Shown here piece by piece: positions 9,564 through 18,991 of a stretch of DNA of 64,000 nucleotides. Position numbers and translations under genes: made by a program. The DNA is from Limnohabitans sp. GTDB lineage: Bacteria; Pseudomonadota; Gammaproteobacteria; Burkholderiales; Burkholderiaceae_C. Within the stretch, counting starts at the first letter, position 1. Every line of letters starts with the position of its first letter. Under the pieces are notes generated by a model. That model was not told where the DNA came from and did not search any database. It saw nothing but the letters and a program-made list of their open reading frames with translations. The stretch covers positions 1 to 64,000 of the forward strand of contig VERE01000015.1 of the NCBI GenBank assembly GCA_018882835.1. Direction: 5' to 3'.

Positions 9564-10760
9564 TTATGCGTGGACCGGGCCGCGCTGCAAGCTGCGCCTG
9601 AGCCCTAAAGCACACAGCACCGCCAAGCCCGCAATGGGAATGGAAACCATGTAGACCACCTCCAGTCCCCAACGGGCACTCAAGGCGGCGCCACCGGTGG
9701 CGCCCAGAAAACCTGGAAGGCCGTACCCAATCACCGAATACAGCGCCTGGCCACGCCCACGCAAGCGCTCGGGAAAGTGCCGCGACAGCCAGGCAATGCA
9801 CACCGTATGATGCACCGCAAAGGTGACCGCATGCAGCGACTGCGCCAGCACCAGCCAGCCCAACGAGGCGGCGCCCCAGTGGGTGATGCCCATGCGTACC
9901 ACCATCACCACGCCGCACAACACAATCCAGCCCGCAAGGGTGAAATGGTGCAGCCATCGGCTTTGTGTGTAAAAACCAAGGATTTCCACCACCACCGACA
10001 CCGCCCACAAAACACCAATCATCAGTTTGCTGTAGCCCAGGCTGTCGAGGTAGAGCGAGAAGAACACATAGATGCAAATATGCGACAGCACGTGAAAAAA
10101 CAGGGTGACAAAAAACCAGAGGTTGTGTGACTGTGTCAGCACCGGCCACACCGGCGGCTGGACTCCCCCGGTTTGCACGACTTCGCGCACATTGGGCATG
10201 AGCCAGACGCTGAGGTTGACGGCGAGCAGGGTCACCCAGGTCCAGGCCGGGAAATGCTGCATGCCATGGCTTTCGAACCAGGCACCGGCCAGGAAAACCG
10301 TGCCCAAAAAGCCAATCGATCCCCACAAGCGAATGCGGCCATAGCGGCGGGTGTCGAATGCGCCGCCTTGGCTGACCAGGTGCGCCATGGCGGCCTCGCT
10401 CATGGGCATCATTGAACTGGTGTGGGTGAACATCAGCAGCAGCACCACTGCCAACCAGGCCAGACCGCCCTGCCACCCCAGACCCAGCGAGCACACCAAG
10501 GCCACACCGGCGCTCCAACGCAGCAGTTTGACGCGCTCACCCGTGTGGTCGCTCAGCCAACCCCAGGCATAGGGCGCAAAAAGCCGTGTGAACGATTGCA
10601 GGGACACCAGCAAGCCAATGACCCAGACCGCCAGCCCCAACTCTTTCAGCCAGAGCGACAGATAAGGGTTGAAGAACCCAATGTGGGCGAAGTAGCTGGC
10701 CGAGAGGGCCGCAAAGGGCACCAGTTGGCGACGCGAGGCACGCCGCGCGGTGTCGGTCAT
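9564..10760 (-). CDS. MFS transporter, HcaT/nucleoside-symporter-like
   Basis: 398-aa twelve-helix major facilitator protein from the ATG at 10758-10760 (MTDTARRASRRQLV). An upstream in-frame ATG would add 27 charged residues overlapping aroC and is less likely. Motifs such as FFNPYLSLWLKELGL and SFTRLFAPYAWGWLSDHTG (loop 2-3 signature) match the MFS_1-like group with HcaT, a putative 3-phenylpropionate permease of E. coli. The substrate is unknown; proximity to an HpaH-like enzyme hints at an aromatic acid. It begins four bases after aroC ends. Confidence 0.85.
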   Translation of the reverse strand: MTDTARRASRRQLVPFAALSASYFAHIGFFNPYLSLWLKELGLAVWVIGLLVSLQSFTRLFAPYAWGWLSDHTGERVKLLRWSAGVALVCSLGLGWQGGLAWLAVVLLLMFTHTSSMMPMSEAAMAHLVSQGGAFDTRRYGRIRLWGSIGFLGTVFLAGAWFESHGMQHFPAWTWVTLLAVNLSVWLMPNVREVVQTGGVQPPVWPVLTQSHNLWFFVTLFFHVLSHICIYVFFSLYLDSLGYSKLMIGVLWAVSVVVEILGFYTQSRWLHHFTLAGWIVLCGVVMVVRMGITHWGAASLGWLVLAQSLHAVTFAVHHTVCIAWLSRHFPERLRGRGQALYSVIGYGLPGFLGATGGAALSARWGLEVVYMVSIPIAGLAVLCALGLRRSLQRGPVHA

Positions 10761-10764
10761 GGGG

Positions 10765-11865
10765 TCAGGCCGAAGCCTGGCCCGCAATCGGGGCCAGTGC
10801 GGTCTGAACGTCGCCGCATTGCGCCCGGTGGCGCAAGGCATGGTCCATCACCACCAGCGCCAGCAGCGCCTCGGCAATGGGCGTGGCCCGGATGCCCACG
10901 CAGGGGTCATGGCGGCCCTTGGTGACCACCTCGGTTGGCTGACCATTCATGTCGATCGAAGGGCGCGGGCTGAGAATGGAGCTGGTCGGCTTGATGGCGA
11001 TGCTGACCTCCAGGTCCTGACCGGTGCTGATGCCACCCAGCACCCCCCCGGCGTTGTTGCCTTCAAAGCCTTGCGGCGTGAGGGCGTCGCCGTGCACCGT
11101 GCCGCGCTGGGCCACGCTGGCAAAGCCAGCGCCAATTTCCACCCCTTTGACAGCGTTCAGGCCCATCATGGCCCAGGCGATGTCGGCATCGAGCTTGTCA
11201 TAGAGCGGCTGGCCCAAGCCTACCGGCACGCCACTGGCCACCACGCGAATGCGCGCGCCGCAGGAGTCGCCCGCTTTGCGCAGTTGGTCCATGTAGGTTT
11301 CCAGGGCTTGCACGTCGGCGCAAGGGGCAAAGAAGGGGTTGTGGGGCACATGGTCCCAGCTCTCAAAGGCAATGGGCAGCTCGCCCAGCTGGGTCATGCA
11401 CCCGTGGAAGGTGGTGCCGAATTTTTCGCGCAACCACTTTTTGGCGACAGCGCCTGCGGCCACTGTGGGCGCGGTCAGGCGCGCCGAGGAACGGCCTCCG
11501 CCACGCGGGTCACGAATGCCGTACTTTTGAAAATAGGTGTAATCGGCATGCCCGGGCCGGAAGGTTTGCAGGATGTTGCCGTAGTCTTTGCTGCGCTGAT
11601 CGGTGTTCTGTATGAGCAGGGCAATCGGGGTCCCGGTGGTCTTTCCCTCGTAAACGCCAGACAGAATTTGCACCTGGTCGGGCTCCTGGCGCTGGGTCAC
11701 GTGACGGCTGGTGCCAGGGCGGCGGCGGTCGAGTTCGGGCTGGATGTCGGCTTCGGACAAGGCCATGCCCGGCGGGCAGCCATCGATCACGCAGCCAATG
11801 GCCGGGCCGTGGGATTCACCAAAGTTGGTGACTGCGAATAAGGTTCCGAAGGTATTGCCGCTCAT
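10765..11865 (-). CDS. aroC: Chorismate synthase AroC
   Basis: 366 aa. Converts 5-enolpyruvylshikimate 3-phosphate to chorismate, the branch point for aromatic amino acids and folate, using reduced FMN. The N terminus [20 protein letters not shown] is the family signature, followed by [23 protein letters not shown] and [14 protein letters not shown] are also visible. The start ATG at 11863-11865 is chosen because these motifs begin there; the open frame extends upstream without similarity. Confidence 0.97.
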   Translation of the reverse strand: MSGNTFGTLFAVTNFGESHGPAIGCVIDGCPPGMALSEADIQPELDRRRPGTSRHVTQRQEPDQVQILSGVYEGKTTGTPIALLIQNTDQRSKDYGNILQTFRPGHADYTYFQKYGIRDPRGGGRSSARLTAPTVAAGAVAKKWLREKFGTTFHGCMTQLGELPIAFESWDHVPHNPFFAPCADVQALETYMDQLRKAGDSCGARIRVVASGVPVGLGQPLYDKLDADIAWAMMGLNAVKGVEIGAGFASVAQRGTVHGDALTPQGFEGNNAGGVLGGISTGQDLEVSIAIKPTSSILSPRPSIDMNGQPTEVVTKGRHDPCVGIRATPIAEALLALVVMDHALRHRAQCGDVQTALAPIAGQASA

Positions 11866-11894
11866 GCGGGGATTATCCCAGAGGGCGAGGCAGC

Positions 11895-12365
11895 TTACAG
11901 GCTGGGTGGCTGTTCCTCTTTGGCGCCCGCTTCGCTGGGCCAATCCCGGATGTAAGCCTTGAGCATTTTGTTCTCGAAGTTCTGGCTGTCCACCACGGTT
12001 TTGGCGACATCGTAAAAGCTGATCACGCCCATCAGCATGCCCTTGCTCATGACCGGCATGTAGCGGGCGTGGCGTTCGAGCATCATGCGGCGCACTTCGT
12101 CCAACTCGGTGTCGGGGGTGCAAATCAGGGGAGCATCGTCCATGGCCGAGCGAACCACCGTGGTGCCAATGCTGCCTCCATTTTTGACAATGGCCTGAAT
12201 GACCTCGCGAAAGGTCAGCATGCCCACCACATCGCCATGGTCGATGACCACCAGCGAGCCCAGGTCTTTCTCGGACATGACCTGGGTGGCGTGCATCAGC
12301 GACTCCTGGGGATCGGCTGTGAACAGGGTCCCCCCCTTGACGCGCAAGATGTCACTGACTTTCAT
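11895..12365 (-). CDS. CBS-domain protein
   Basis: 156 aa made of two tandem CBS motifs (about residues 10-65 and 75-130), which together form a Bateman module that senses adenine nucleotides or similar ligands. Visible are [21 protein letters not shown] in two parts and [11 protein letters not shown] with MGVISFYDV. There is no attached enzyme domain, so it is a stand-alone regulator or sensor of unknown partner. ATG 12363-12365 is preceded by a GGAGG ribosome site at the right distance; an upstream in-frame start adds unrelated sequence. Divergent from metY. Confidence 0.88.
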   Translation of the reverse strand: MKVSDILRVKGGTLFTADPQESLMHATQVMSEKDLGSLVVIDHGDVVGMLTFREVIQAIVKNGGSIGTTVVRSAMDDAPLICTPDTELDEVRRMMLERHARYMPVMSKGMLMGVISFYDVAKTVVDSQNFENKMLKAYIRDWPSEAGAKEEQPPSL

Positions 12366-12453
12366 GGCAAACCTCCGTTGTCCGCAAAACCATTCAGGCG
12401 TCAATATAGCCCACAATGTAGCCTTCCGAATGATTTTCATTGCCGAGGATGAC

Positions 12454-13791
12454 ATGTCTGGCTATTCCGACCCCCATTTCGACACGCTGGCGCTGCATGC
12501 AGGCGCCAGGCCCGACCCAGGCACGGGTGCGCGGGCCGTTCCGATCCACCTGACCACCTCGTTTGTCTTTGAATCCAGTGACCAGGCGGCAGCCCTGTTC
12601 AACCTGGAACGCGCAGGCCATGTGTACAGCCGCATCAGCAACCCCACCAACGAAGTGTTCGAGCAGCGGGTGGCCGCGCTGGAAGGCGGCATTGGCGCCA
12701 TCGCCACGGCCAGTGGCCAGGCAGCGCTGCACTTGTCGGTGGCCACGCTGATGGGCTCAGGGGCCCACATTGTGGCGAGCACCGCCTTGTATGGCGGCTC
12801 GCAAAACCTGCTTCACTACACCTTGCGCCGCTTCGGTATTGAAACCACCTTCGTCAAGCCGGGGGACATCGACGGTTGGAAGGCCGCCATTCGCCCCAAC
12901 ACCCGCTTGCTGTTTGGCGAAACCGTGGGCAACCCGGGGCTGGACGTGCTGGACATTCCCACGGTGTCGCAAATCGCCCATGAAGCGGGCGTGCCCTTGC
13001 TGGTGGACTCAACCCTGACCTCACCCTACCTGTTGAAGCCGCTGGAACACGGGGCCGATCTGGTCTACCACTCGGCCACCAAGTTCCTCAGCGGCCACGG
13101 CACCGTGATCGGGGGCGTGGTGGTGGACGGCGGCTCATTCGATTGGGAGCGCAGTGGCAAGTTCCCTGAACTGACCCAGGCCTACGAAGGCTTTCACAAC
13201 ATGGTCTTCAGTGAGGAAAGCACGGTGGGCGCTTTCTTGCTGCGCGCCCGCCGCGAAGGCCTGCGCGACTTTGGCGCGTGCATGAGCCCGCACACCGCCT
13301 GGCTGATCTTGCAAGGCATCGAAACCTTGCCGCTGCGCATGGAACGCCACATGGCCAACACCGAAAAAGTGGTTCAGTTCCTGGCCAGCCATCCTCTGGT
13401 GGCGCGCGTAGGCCATCCGTTGCTGGAAAGCCACCCCAGCCATGCGCTGGCCAACAAGCTGCTGCGCTTCGGCGCCAAAGGCGCGGGCTCGGTGTTCAGC
13501 TTTGACATTCAGGGCAGCCGCGAGCAAGGCCGTGCCTTCATCGAGGCCCTGAAAATTTTCAGCCACCTGGCCAATGTGGGCGATTGCCGTTCGTTGGTGA
13601 TCCACCCTGCCAGCACCACCCATTTCCGCATGACCGACGAGGCTCTGGCAGGGGCTGGCATTGGCCCCGGCACCATCCGCCTGTCCATCGGGCTGGAAGA
13701 CGCGGATGACCTGATCGATGACCTCAAGCGCGCCCTCAAGGCTGCGGAGAAAGCCGGCGCCAGCAAAGCGCCCCAAGGAGGCAAGGCATGA
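12454..13791 (+). CDS. metY: O-acetylhomoserine sulfhydrylase MetY
   Basis: 445-aa PLP enzyme of the Cys/Met metabolism family that makes homocysteine from O-acetylhomoserine and sulfide. Typical features are LHAGARPDPGTGARAVPI at the start, YSRISNPTNEVFEQRVAALE, SGQAALHL, the cofactor lysine in SATKFLSGHG, and LVIHPASTTH late in the chain. Length near 430-445 favours MetY over the shorter MetZ, though succinyl specificity cannot be excluded. ATG 12454 has a GAGGA ribosome site; another ATG at 12430 is in frame. It overlaps the next gene by 4 bp. Confidence 0.9.
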   Translation: MSGYSDPHFDTLALHAGARPDPGTGARAVPIHLTTSFVFESSDQAAALFNLERAGHVYSRISNPTNEVFEQRVAALEGGIGAIATASGQAALHLSVATLMGSGAHIVASTALYGGSQNLLHYTLRRFGIETTFVKPGDIDGWKAAIRPNTRLLFGETVGNPGLDVLDIPTVSQIAHEAGVPLLVDSTLTSPYLLKPLEHGADLVYHSATKFLSGHGTVIGGVVVDGGSFDWERSGKFPELTQAYEGFHNMVFSEESTVGAFLLRARREGLRDFGACMSPHTAWLILQGIETLPLRMERHMANTEKVVQFLASHPLVARVGHPLLESHPSHALANKLLRFGAKGAGSVFSFDIQGSREQGRAFIEALKIFSHLANVGDCRSLVIHPASTTHFRMTDEALAGAGIGPGTIRLSIGLEDADDLIDDLKRALKAAEKAGASKAPQGGKA

Positions 13792-14606
13792 AACTGACCG
13801 TTCAAGGCCACGAGACCTATGCGTACACCGGCGGCAAGCCCTTCGACCCCGCCAAACCCACGGTGGTGATGATCCATGGGGTGCTGAACGACCACAGCGT
13901 CTGGATTTTGCAAAGCCGCTACCTGGCACACCATGGCTGGAATGTTCTGGCCGTGGATTTGCCGGGACATTGCCGCAGCGCCGGCGAAGCGCCGGCCAGC
14001 GTGGAAGCCGCGGCCGGCTTCATCGCCGCCTTGCTGGATGCGGCGGGGGTCGCCCGGGCCGCCTTGGTGGGACACAGCTGGGGCTCGCTGATTGCGCTGG
14101 AAACAGCTTCGAACCTGAAAGCGCGCATTTCGCACCTGGTGCTGGTCGGCACTGCCTTCCCCATGAAAGTGACGCCTGCCCTGCTGGAAGCCTCGCTGAA
14201 TGCGCCACTCGAGGCGATGAAGATGATCAACGTCTTCTCACGCGCCACCCTGGCTGCGCCGCCCTCGGCCCTGGGGCCTGGCACCTGGGTCTACGGGGCC
14301 GCCATGGCCCTGAACAAGCGGGTGCTGGCCAGCAACCCGACCGTGAATGTGTTTCACCGCGGCTTTACCGCTTGTGACCAATACGCCAACGGCTTGCAGG
14401 CCATGGCGGCGGTGACCTGCCCGGTGCTGTTTTTGCTGGGCGCGCAAGACCAAATGACCACGCCCAAGGCCGCGCAAAGCCTGGTGCAACAAGCGCGGGA
14501 GAGCGGCAAAACCTATCAGGTGGTGAATGTGCCCATGGGCCACCATCAGATGAACGAGTCCCCGGAAGAGACTTTGAAAGCCATCAAGGAATTTCTCCAA
14601 GTCTGA
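13788..14606 (+). CDS. Alpha/beta hydrolase
   Basis: 272-aa hydrolase of the alpha/beta fold. IHG (29-31) supplies the oxyanion hole, GHSWGS (95-100) the nucleophile Ser98, and a GAQDQMT Asp plus the late GHHQM His complete the likely triad. Close relatives include esterases, haloperoxidase-like and C-C hydrolases; the substrate is not readable. It overlaps metY by 4 bp and sits four bases before a cytochrome P450, so metY-hydrolase-P450 look co-transcribed. Confidence 0.85.
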   Translation: MKLTVQGHETYAYTGGKPFDPAKPTVVMIHGVLNDHSVWILQSRYLAHHGWNVLAVDLPGHCRSAGEAPASVEAAAGFIAALLDAAGVARAALVGHSWGSLIALETASNLKARISHLVLVGTAFPMKVTPALLEASLNAPLEAMKMINVFSRATLAAPPSALGPGTWVYGAAMALNKRVLASNPTVNVFHRGFTACDQYANGLQAMAAVTCPVLFLLGAQDQMTTPKAAQSLVQQARESGKTYQVVNVPMGHHQMNESPEETLKAIKEFLQV

Positions 14607-14610
14607 GGCC

Positions 14611-15891
14611 ATGATCTGTCCCACGCCCGACCTTTCTCCTGAGCAGGCGCAGGCCATTGCAGACTCGCTGGATTGGCGAGCCCTGCCGCGGGCGTTCTAC
14701 GACAACCCCTATCCGGTCTACGATGCACTGCGCCGCAACACGCCGGTGCGTTGCATGCCCGATGGCAGCTGGTTGCTGACGCGCTACGACGATGTGGTGG
14801 CGGTCTACCGCAACGCGCAGGTGTTCAGTGCCGATAAGAAGGTCGAGTTCGGCGCCAAATATGGCGTGGGCTCGCCCCTGTTCACGCACCACACCACCAG
14901 CCTGGTGTTCAACGACCCACCGCTGCATACGCGGGTGCGCCAATTGATCATGGGTGCGCTCACCCGACGGGCCATTGCCGACATGACACCCGCGCTGACG
15001 CAGTGGGTCGATCATCTCCTGGATCGGTTGGAAGCGCGCGGCCAGGGTGACCTGATCGAAGACTTTGCATCGGCCATTCCGATTGAAATCATTGGCAACC
15101 TGCTGGGCGTGCCCGCCGACGAGCGCGGCCCCTTGCGGCAGTGGTCGCTTTCCATTCTGGGCGCCTTGGAGCCTGCGCTCTCAACCGAACAACAAGCCCG
15201 CGCGAACCAGGACGTGCTGGACTTTGTGGACTATCTCAAAGGGCTGGTGGCACATCGCCGCCAACACCCCGGCGACCCCGAAAGGGATGTGCTGACCCGG
15301 TTGATCCAGGGCGAAGTGCAAGGCGAGCGACTCAGCGACATGGAGCTCTATCAAAACTGCATCTTCCTTTTGAATGCCGGGCATGAGACCACCACCAACC
15401 TGATTGGCAATGCATTGGTCTGCTTGCACGAGTGGCCCCAAGAGCACCAGGCTCTGCTGCAAAGCCTTCAAGACACGGCGCAGGATGCGGCCGCCCAAGA
15501 ACAACTGCTGTCCCTGGCCGTGGACGAATTTCTGCGCTTTGAATCGTCCAATCAACTGGGCAATCGGCGAGCCCTGCAAGACTGCGAGGTCGGCGGCGTG
15601 GCCTTGCCCGCTGGCGCGCTGGTCACCTTGTGCATCGGCGCCGCCAACCGTGATCCGGCGCAATTTGCGCAGGCAGACCGGTTGAATTTGCGGCGGGAAC
15701 CGAACCGCCATCTGGCCTTCGGGCTGGGCATTCACCAGTGCGCGGGGCTGAGTCTGGCGCGACTGGAGGGGCGGATTGCCATTGGCCGCTTTTTGCAACG
15801 CTTCCCGAACTACGTCTTGAGCGCCGCGCCGGTGCGGGGCGGGCGCGCGCGCTTCCGAGGTTTTTTAAGCGCCCCGGTGGCTGTGGGCTGA
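14611..15891 (+). CDS. Cytochrome P450
   Basis: 426-aa soluble bacterial P450. The I-helix oxygen-binding motif AGHETTT is at 256-262, the K-helix ExxR as EFLR at 306-309, and the heme loop FGLGIHQCAG at 370-379 with Cys377 as the iron ligand. Proteins of this type resemble the CYP107/CYP109 range of hydroxylases. No ferredoxin or reductase partner lies beside it, so electron donors are encoded elsewhere. The substrate is unknown. It follows the hydrolase by four bases. Confidence 0.92.
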   Translation: MICPTPDLSPEQAQAIADSLDWRALPRAFYDNPYPVYDALRRNTPVRCMPDGSWLLTRYDDVVAVYRNAQVFSADKKVEFGAKYGVGSPLFTHHTTSLVFNDPPLHTRVRQLIMGALTRRAIADMTPALTQWVDHLLDRLEARGQGDLIEDFASAIPIEIIGNLLGVPADERGPLRQWSLSILGALEPALSTEQQARANQDVLDFVDYLKGLVAHRRQHPGDPERDVLTRLIQGEVQGERLSDMELYQNCIFLLNAGHETTTNLIGNALVCLHEWPQEHQALLQSLQDTAQDAAAQEQLLSLAVDEFLRFESSNQLGNRRALQDCEVGGVALPAGALVTLCIGAANRDPAQFAQADRLNLRREPNRHLAFGLGIHQCAGLSLARLEGRIAIGRFLQRFPNYVLSAAPVRGGRARFRGFLSAPVAVG

Positions 15892-15897
15892 TTCGAA

Positions 15898-17100
15898 TTA
15901 CAAAGCATCCTGCAGGGTCAGGCCTTGCCAGCGCGACCACAGGGCCGGCGTCACCGCGCTGGGCGACCACATCAGCTTGTGCATCAGCGGCGTGAGTGGG
16001 GTGGCTTCGGGCCGCGCCAACAAGACATAGCGCGGCGAGCGCACGCCCTCCTCTTTCAGTTGGCCTACCCAGTCAAGCGCCACCAAGGTTCCCATCACGT
16101 GCTCCAGCTCGAGCGGGTCCACCCGCAAATCGTGCCCCAGGTCTTCCAGGCTGACACCGCGCTCACGGCTGTCGCGGGCCAAGACCAGGCGTTGCACCGT
16201 CTCCAGCGCCAGCTGAAACGGCCAGCCCGGGGTGTCCCCCTGACGCAAGCGCCCACCCAGCAAACTGTGAAGGTTGGCCACAAACACTGCGCCCGCCAAC
16301 ACGATGACCCAGGCGGTGTAAATCCAGATCAGCAAAATCGGCAAGGTCGCAAAAGCGCCATAAATGGTGGCGTAAGCCGGCATGGAGGCCAGGTACAGGG
16401 TCAGCAGGCGCCGCGCCAATTCGGTCACCAGGGTCACCAGCGTGCCGCCCAAAAGCGCATGGCGCCAAGGCACATGGACATAGGGCACGTACTTGTACAA
16501 GGCGCTGACACCGCCAATCAGCAGCAGAAACTCCAAACCATCGAGCAACACATGCAACTGACTGGGCATGGCGCTGACCACGCCGCGCGAGACCGACACC
16601 ACATACGACATCATCACCACACTGGCCGCCATCAACAGCGGCCCCAGGGTGATGGCAGCCCAATACAACAGCACCCTTTGGGCCCAGGGGCGTCGCGTGC
16701 GAACCCGCCAAATGGCATTCAGGCTGCGGTCTATGGTGAACACCAGGGTGATGGCTGACACCAGCAAGAAAATCACGCCCACCACGCCCAGGCGGCTGGC
16801 CTTGCTGGAGAACTGCGTCAGGTAGCCCAGAACCTGGCGCGAAATGCTGTCGGGCACCAGGCTTTCAATCAGCCAGCGCTGCAGCACCGTCTGGAACTGG
16901 CCGAACATGGGAAACACCGTGAACACGGCCAGCGCCACAGTGAACAAGGGCACCAGGGCAATGGTGGTGGTGAAGGTCAAGCTGCCGGCCGTCTGCCCCA
17001 GCCGGTCCTCGCGGAATCGCTGGTGCAGGGTGCGCAACAGGGTGAGCCAGGGGAATCGGCGGCAGGCTGTGAGAAAACGCTGGAGATGCGGGACAATCAT
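15898..17100 (-). CDS. YihY/BrkB family inner-membrane protein
   Basis: 400-aa integral membrane protein of the YihY (formerly RNase BN) family. An N-terminal segment with QTAGSLTFTTTIALVPLF is followed by about six membrane helices (residues 30-280) and a soluble C-terminal extension of roughly 120 aa, as in longer proteobacterial members. The old ribonuclease assignment is no longer supported; function is unknown. ATG at 17098-17100 is preferred; an in-frame ATG at 17145 would run into the divergent gene that starts at 17107. Confidence 0.85.
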   Translation of the reverse strand: MIVPHLQRFLTACRRFPWLTLLRTLHQRFREDRLGQTAGSLTFTTTIALVPLFTVALAVFTVFPMFGQFQTVLQRWLIESLVPDSISRQVLGYLTQFSSKASRLGVVGVIFLLVSAITLVFTIDRSLNAIWRVRTRRPWAQRVLLYWAAITLGPLLMAASVVMMSYVVSVSRGVVSAMPSQLHVLLDGLEFLLLIGGVSALYKYVPYVHVPWRHALLGGTLVTLVTELARRLLTLYLASMPAYATIYGAFATLPILLIWIYTAWVIVLAGAVFVANLHSLLGGRLRQGDTPGWPFQLALETVQRLVLARDSRERGVSLEDLGHDLRVDPLELEHVMGTLVALDWVGQLKEEGVRSPRYVLLARPEATPLTPLMHKLMWSPSAVTPALWSRWQGLTLQDAL

Positions 17101-17106
17101 CCCTCC

Positions 17107-17532
17107 ATGATGCCATCCTCTGACCTTCCCCTTGCGCCGCCCCATGTGGCGCTGACCCGACGCCTGGCTGTGGGCAGCCTGGTCGGCCTGATTTTTCTGG
17201 GCTTGGCCTGGGAACTGTGGCTGGCCCCCGTGAAGCCCGGCGGCTCCTTGCTGGCCCTCAAGGTGCTGCCCTTGTGCATCCCGTTGGCTGGCTTGCTGAA
17301 GAACCGCATGTACACCTACCGCTGGGTCAGCTTGCTGGTCTGGCTGTATTTCACCGAAGGGGTGGTGCGCGCCACCTCCGACCGCGCCCCCAGCAGCTAC
17401 TTTGCCATGGCCGAGGTGCTGCTGTGCCTGGTGCTATTTGTGGCCACCGCCCTGCATGTGCGGCTGCGCTTCAGGCACGCGGCCCTTTTGGCGGCTGCCG
17501 AACCTCCACCTGTTTCTCAAACCACACCATGA
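17107..17532 (+). CDS. DUF2069 family membrane protein
   Basis: 141-aa small membrane protein with about four helices (residues 20-40, 52-70, 75-93 and 102-122). The WELWLAPVKPGGSLLALK and RMYTYRWVSLLVWLYFTEG segments are typical of DUF2069. Function unknown. The ATG is six bases from the divergent yihY-like start, so each promoter must lie inside the other gene. The stop overlaps the start of the following FAD oxidase by 4 bp (ATGA). Confidence 0.82.
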   Translation: MMPSSDLPLAPPHVALTRRLAVGSLVGLIFLGLAWELWLAPVKPGGSLLALKVLPLCIPLAGLLKNRMYTYRWVSLLVWLYFTEGVVRATSDRAPSSYFAMAEVLLCLVLFVATALHVRLRFRHAALLAAAEPPPVSQTTP

Positions 17533-18941
17533 CCTCACTCATCGACACCTTGCGCCACCTTGTGGGTGCGCCCCATGTTCTTGCCGAAGGTGACCTCAGC
17601 GCATACGAAATGGACTGGCGCAAGCGTATCCAGGGCAAGGCCCTGTGCGTGGTGCGCCCGGGCAACACCGAGCAAGTGGCCGCGGTGGTCAAGGCCTGCG
17701 CCGCTGCGGGCGCCAGCATCGTGCCGCAAGGCGGCAATACGGGTCTGGTGGTGGGCTCCATTCCCGATGACTCGGGCCGCCAGGTGTTGCTCAGCTTGCA
17801 GCGCATGAACGCGGTGCGCGCGGTGGACGGCGAGAACCTCACCATCACTGTGGAATCGGGCTGCGTGCTGCAAAACCTGCAGCAAGCCGCCGAGCAAGCC
17901 GGTTACTTGTTCCCCTTGAGCCTGGGGTCCGAAGGCAGTTGCACCATCGGCGGCAACCTGTCGACCAATGCCGGCGGGACCCAGGTGGTGCGCTATGGCA
18001 ACACGCGCGAGCTCTGCCTGGGCCTGGAAGTGGTCACTGCGCAAGGCGACATCATGCAAGGGCTGACGGGGCTGCGCAAAGACAATACCGGCTATGACCT
18101 GCGCGACTTGTTCATTGGCAGCGAGGGCACGCTGGGCATCATCACCGCAGCCACCATGAAGCTTTTTCCGCTGCCAGCCGCGTCTCTCACCGCCTGGGCT
18201 GCCGTTCCCAGCATGCGCGATGCCGTGACATTGCTGGGCCTGGCGCACCAACACCTGGGCGCAGGCCTCACTGGCTTTGAGGTGATGGGTCAATTCGCCC
18301 TGAGCCTGGTGGACAAACATTACCCCCAGCTGCGGGTGCCCTTGTTCAAGGAAACGCCATGGTGCGTGTTGTTAGAGAATGCCGACAGCGAATCGGAAGA
18401 GCATGCCCGTACCCGGTTCGAGGCGCTCATGGAAACCGCGTTTGAGCAGGGCTGCGTGACCGATGCGGTGGTGGCCGAGAGCCTGACCCAGGCGCGCAAT
18501 TTGTGGCACATCCGGGAAAGCATCACTCTGGCGCAAGCCGAGGAAGGGCTGAACATCAAGCACGACATTTCTTTGCCTGTGTCGGCCATTCCCGCCTTTG
18601 TGGAAGCCACCGATGCCGAGTTGATGCGCGAAATTCCTGGCGTTCGGCTGGTGGATTTTGGCCACCTGGGTGATGGCAACTTGCACTACAACGTGCAGGC
18701 ACCCGAAGGCGGCGATACCAGGGTGTTTCTGGAAACACAGGAAGAGCGGGTCAACCACATCGTTTACCAAAACGTGCGGCGCTTCCATGGCTCCATCTCT
18801 GCCGAGCATGGCGTCGGCAGCATGAAAGTGGACAGCTTGCCCAGCTACAAAGATCCGACGGCTCTGGCGTTGATGGCCACACTCAAGCGCGCCCTGGATC
18901 CGCACAACACCTTGAACCCCGGGCGCGTGGTGCGCGTCTGA
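17529..18941 (+). CDS. FAD-binding oxidoreductase (GlcD/D-2-hydroxyacid dehydrogenase type)
   Basis: 470-aa flavoenzyme of the VAO fold. The N-terminal FAD domain carries PQGGNTGLVVGSIPDD and LGSEGSCTIGGNLSTNAGG. The C-terminal domain has the metal and substrate motifs VDFGHLGDGNLHYN and GSISAEHGVGSMK, and it ends HNTLNPGRVV. This pattern is shared by D-lactate dehydrogenase, D-2-hydroxyglutarate dehydrogenase and the GlcD subunit of glycolate oxidase. Without glcE and glcF beside it, a single-subunit D-2-hydroxyacid dehydrogenase is most likely. Confidence 0.9.
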   Translation: MTSLIDTLRHLVGAPHVLAEGDLSAYEMDWRKRIQGKALCVVRPGNTEQVAAVVKACAAAGASIVPQGGNTGLVVGSIPDDSGRQVLLSLQRMNAVRAVDGENLTITVESGCVLQNLQQAAEQAGYLFPLSLGSEGSCTIGGNLSTNAGGTQVVRYGNTRELCLGLEVVTAQGDIMQGLTGLRKDNTGYDLRDLFIGSEGTLGIITAATMKLFPLPAASLTAWAAVPSMRDAVTLLGLAHQHLGAGLTGFEVMGQFALSLVDKHYPQLRVPLFKETPWCVLLENADSESEEHARTRFEALMETAFEQGCVTDAVVAESLTQARNLWHIRESITLAQAEEGLNIKHDISLPVSAIPAFVEATDAELMREIPGVRLVDFGHLGDGNLHYNVQAPEGGDTRVFLETQEERVNHIVYQNVRRFHGSISAEHGVGSMKVDSLPSYKDPTALALMATLKRALDPHNTLNPGRVVRV

Positions 18942-18991
18942 GGCAGACGATAATCGGTATCTGACCCCAATTTTTCAATTTCTGAAGCAAC

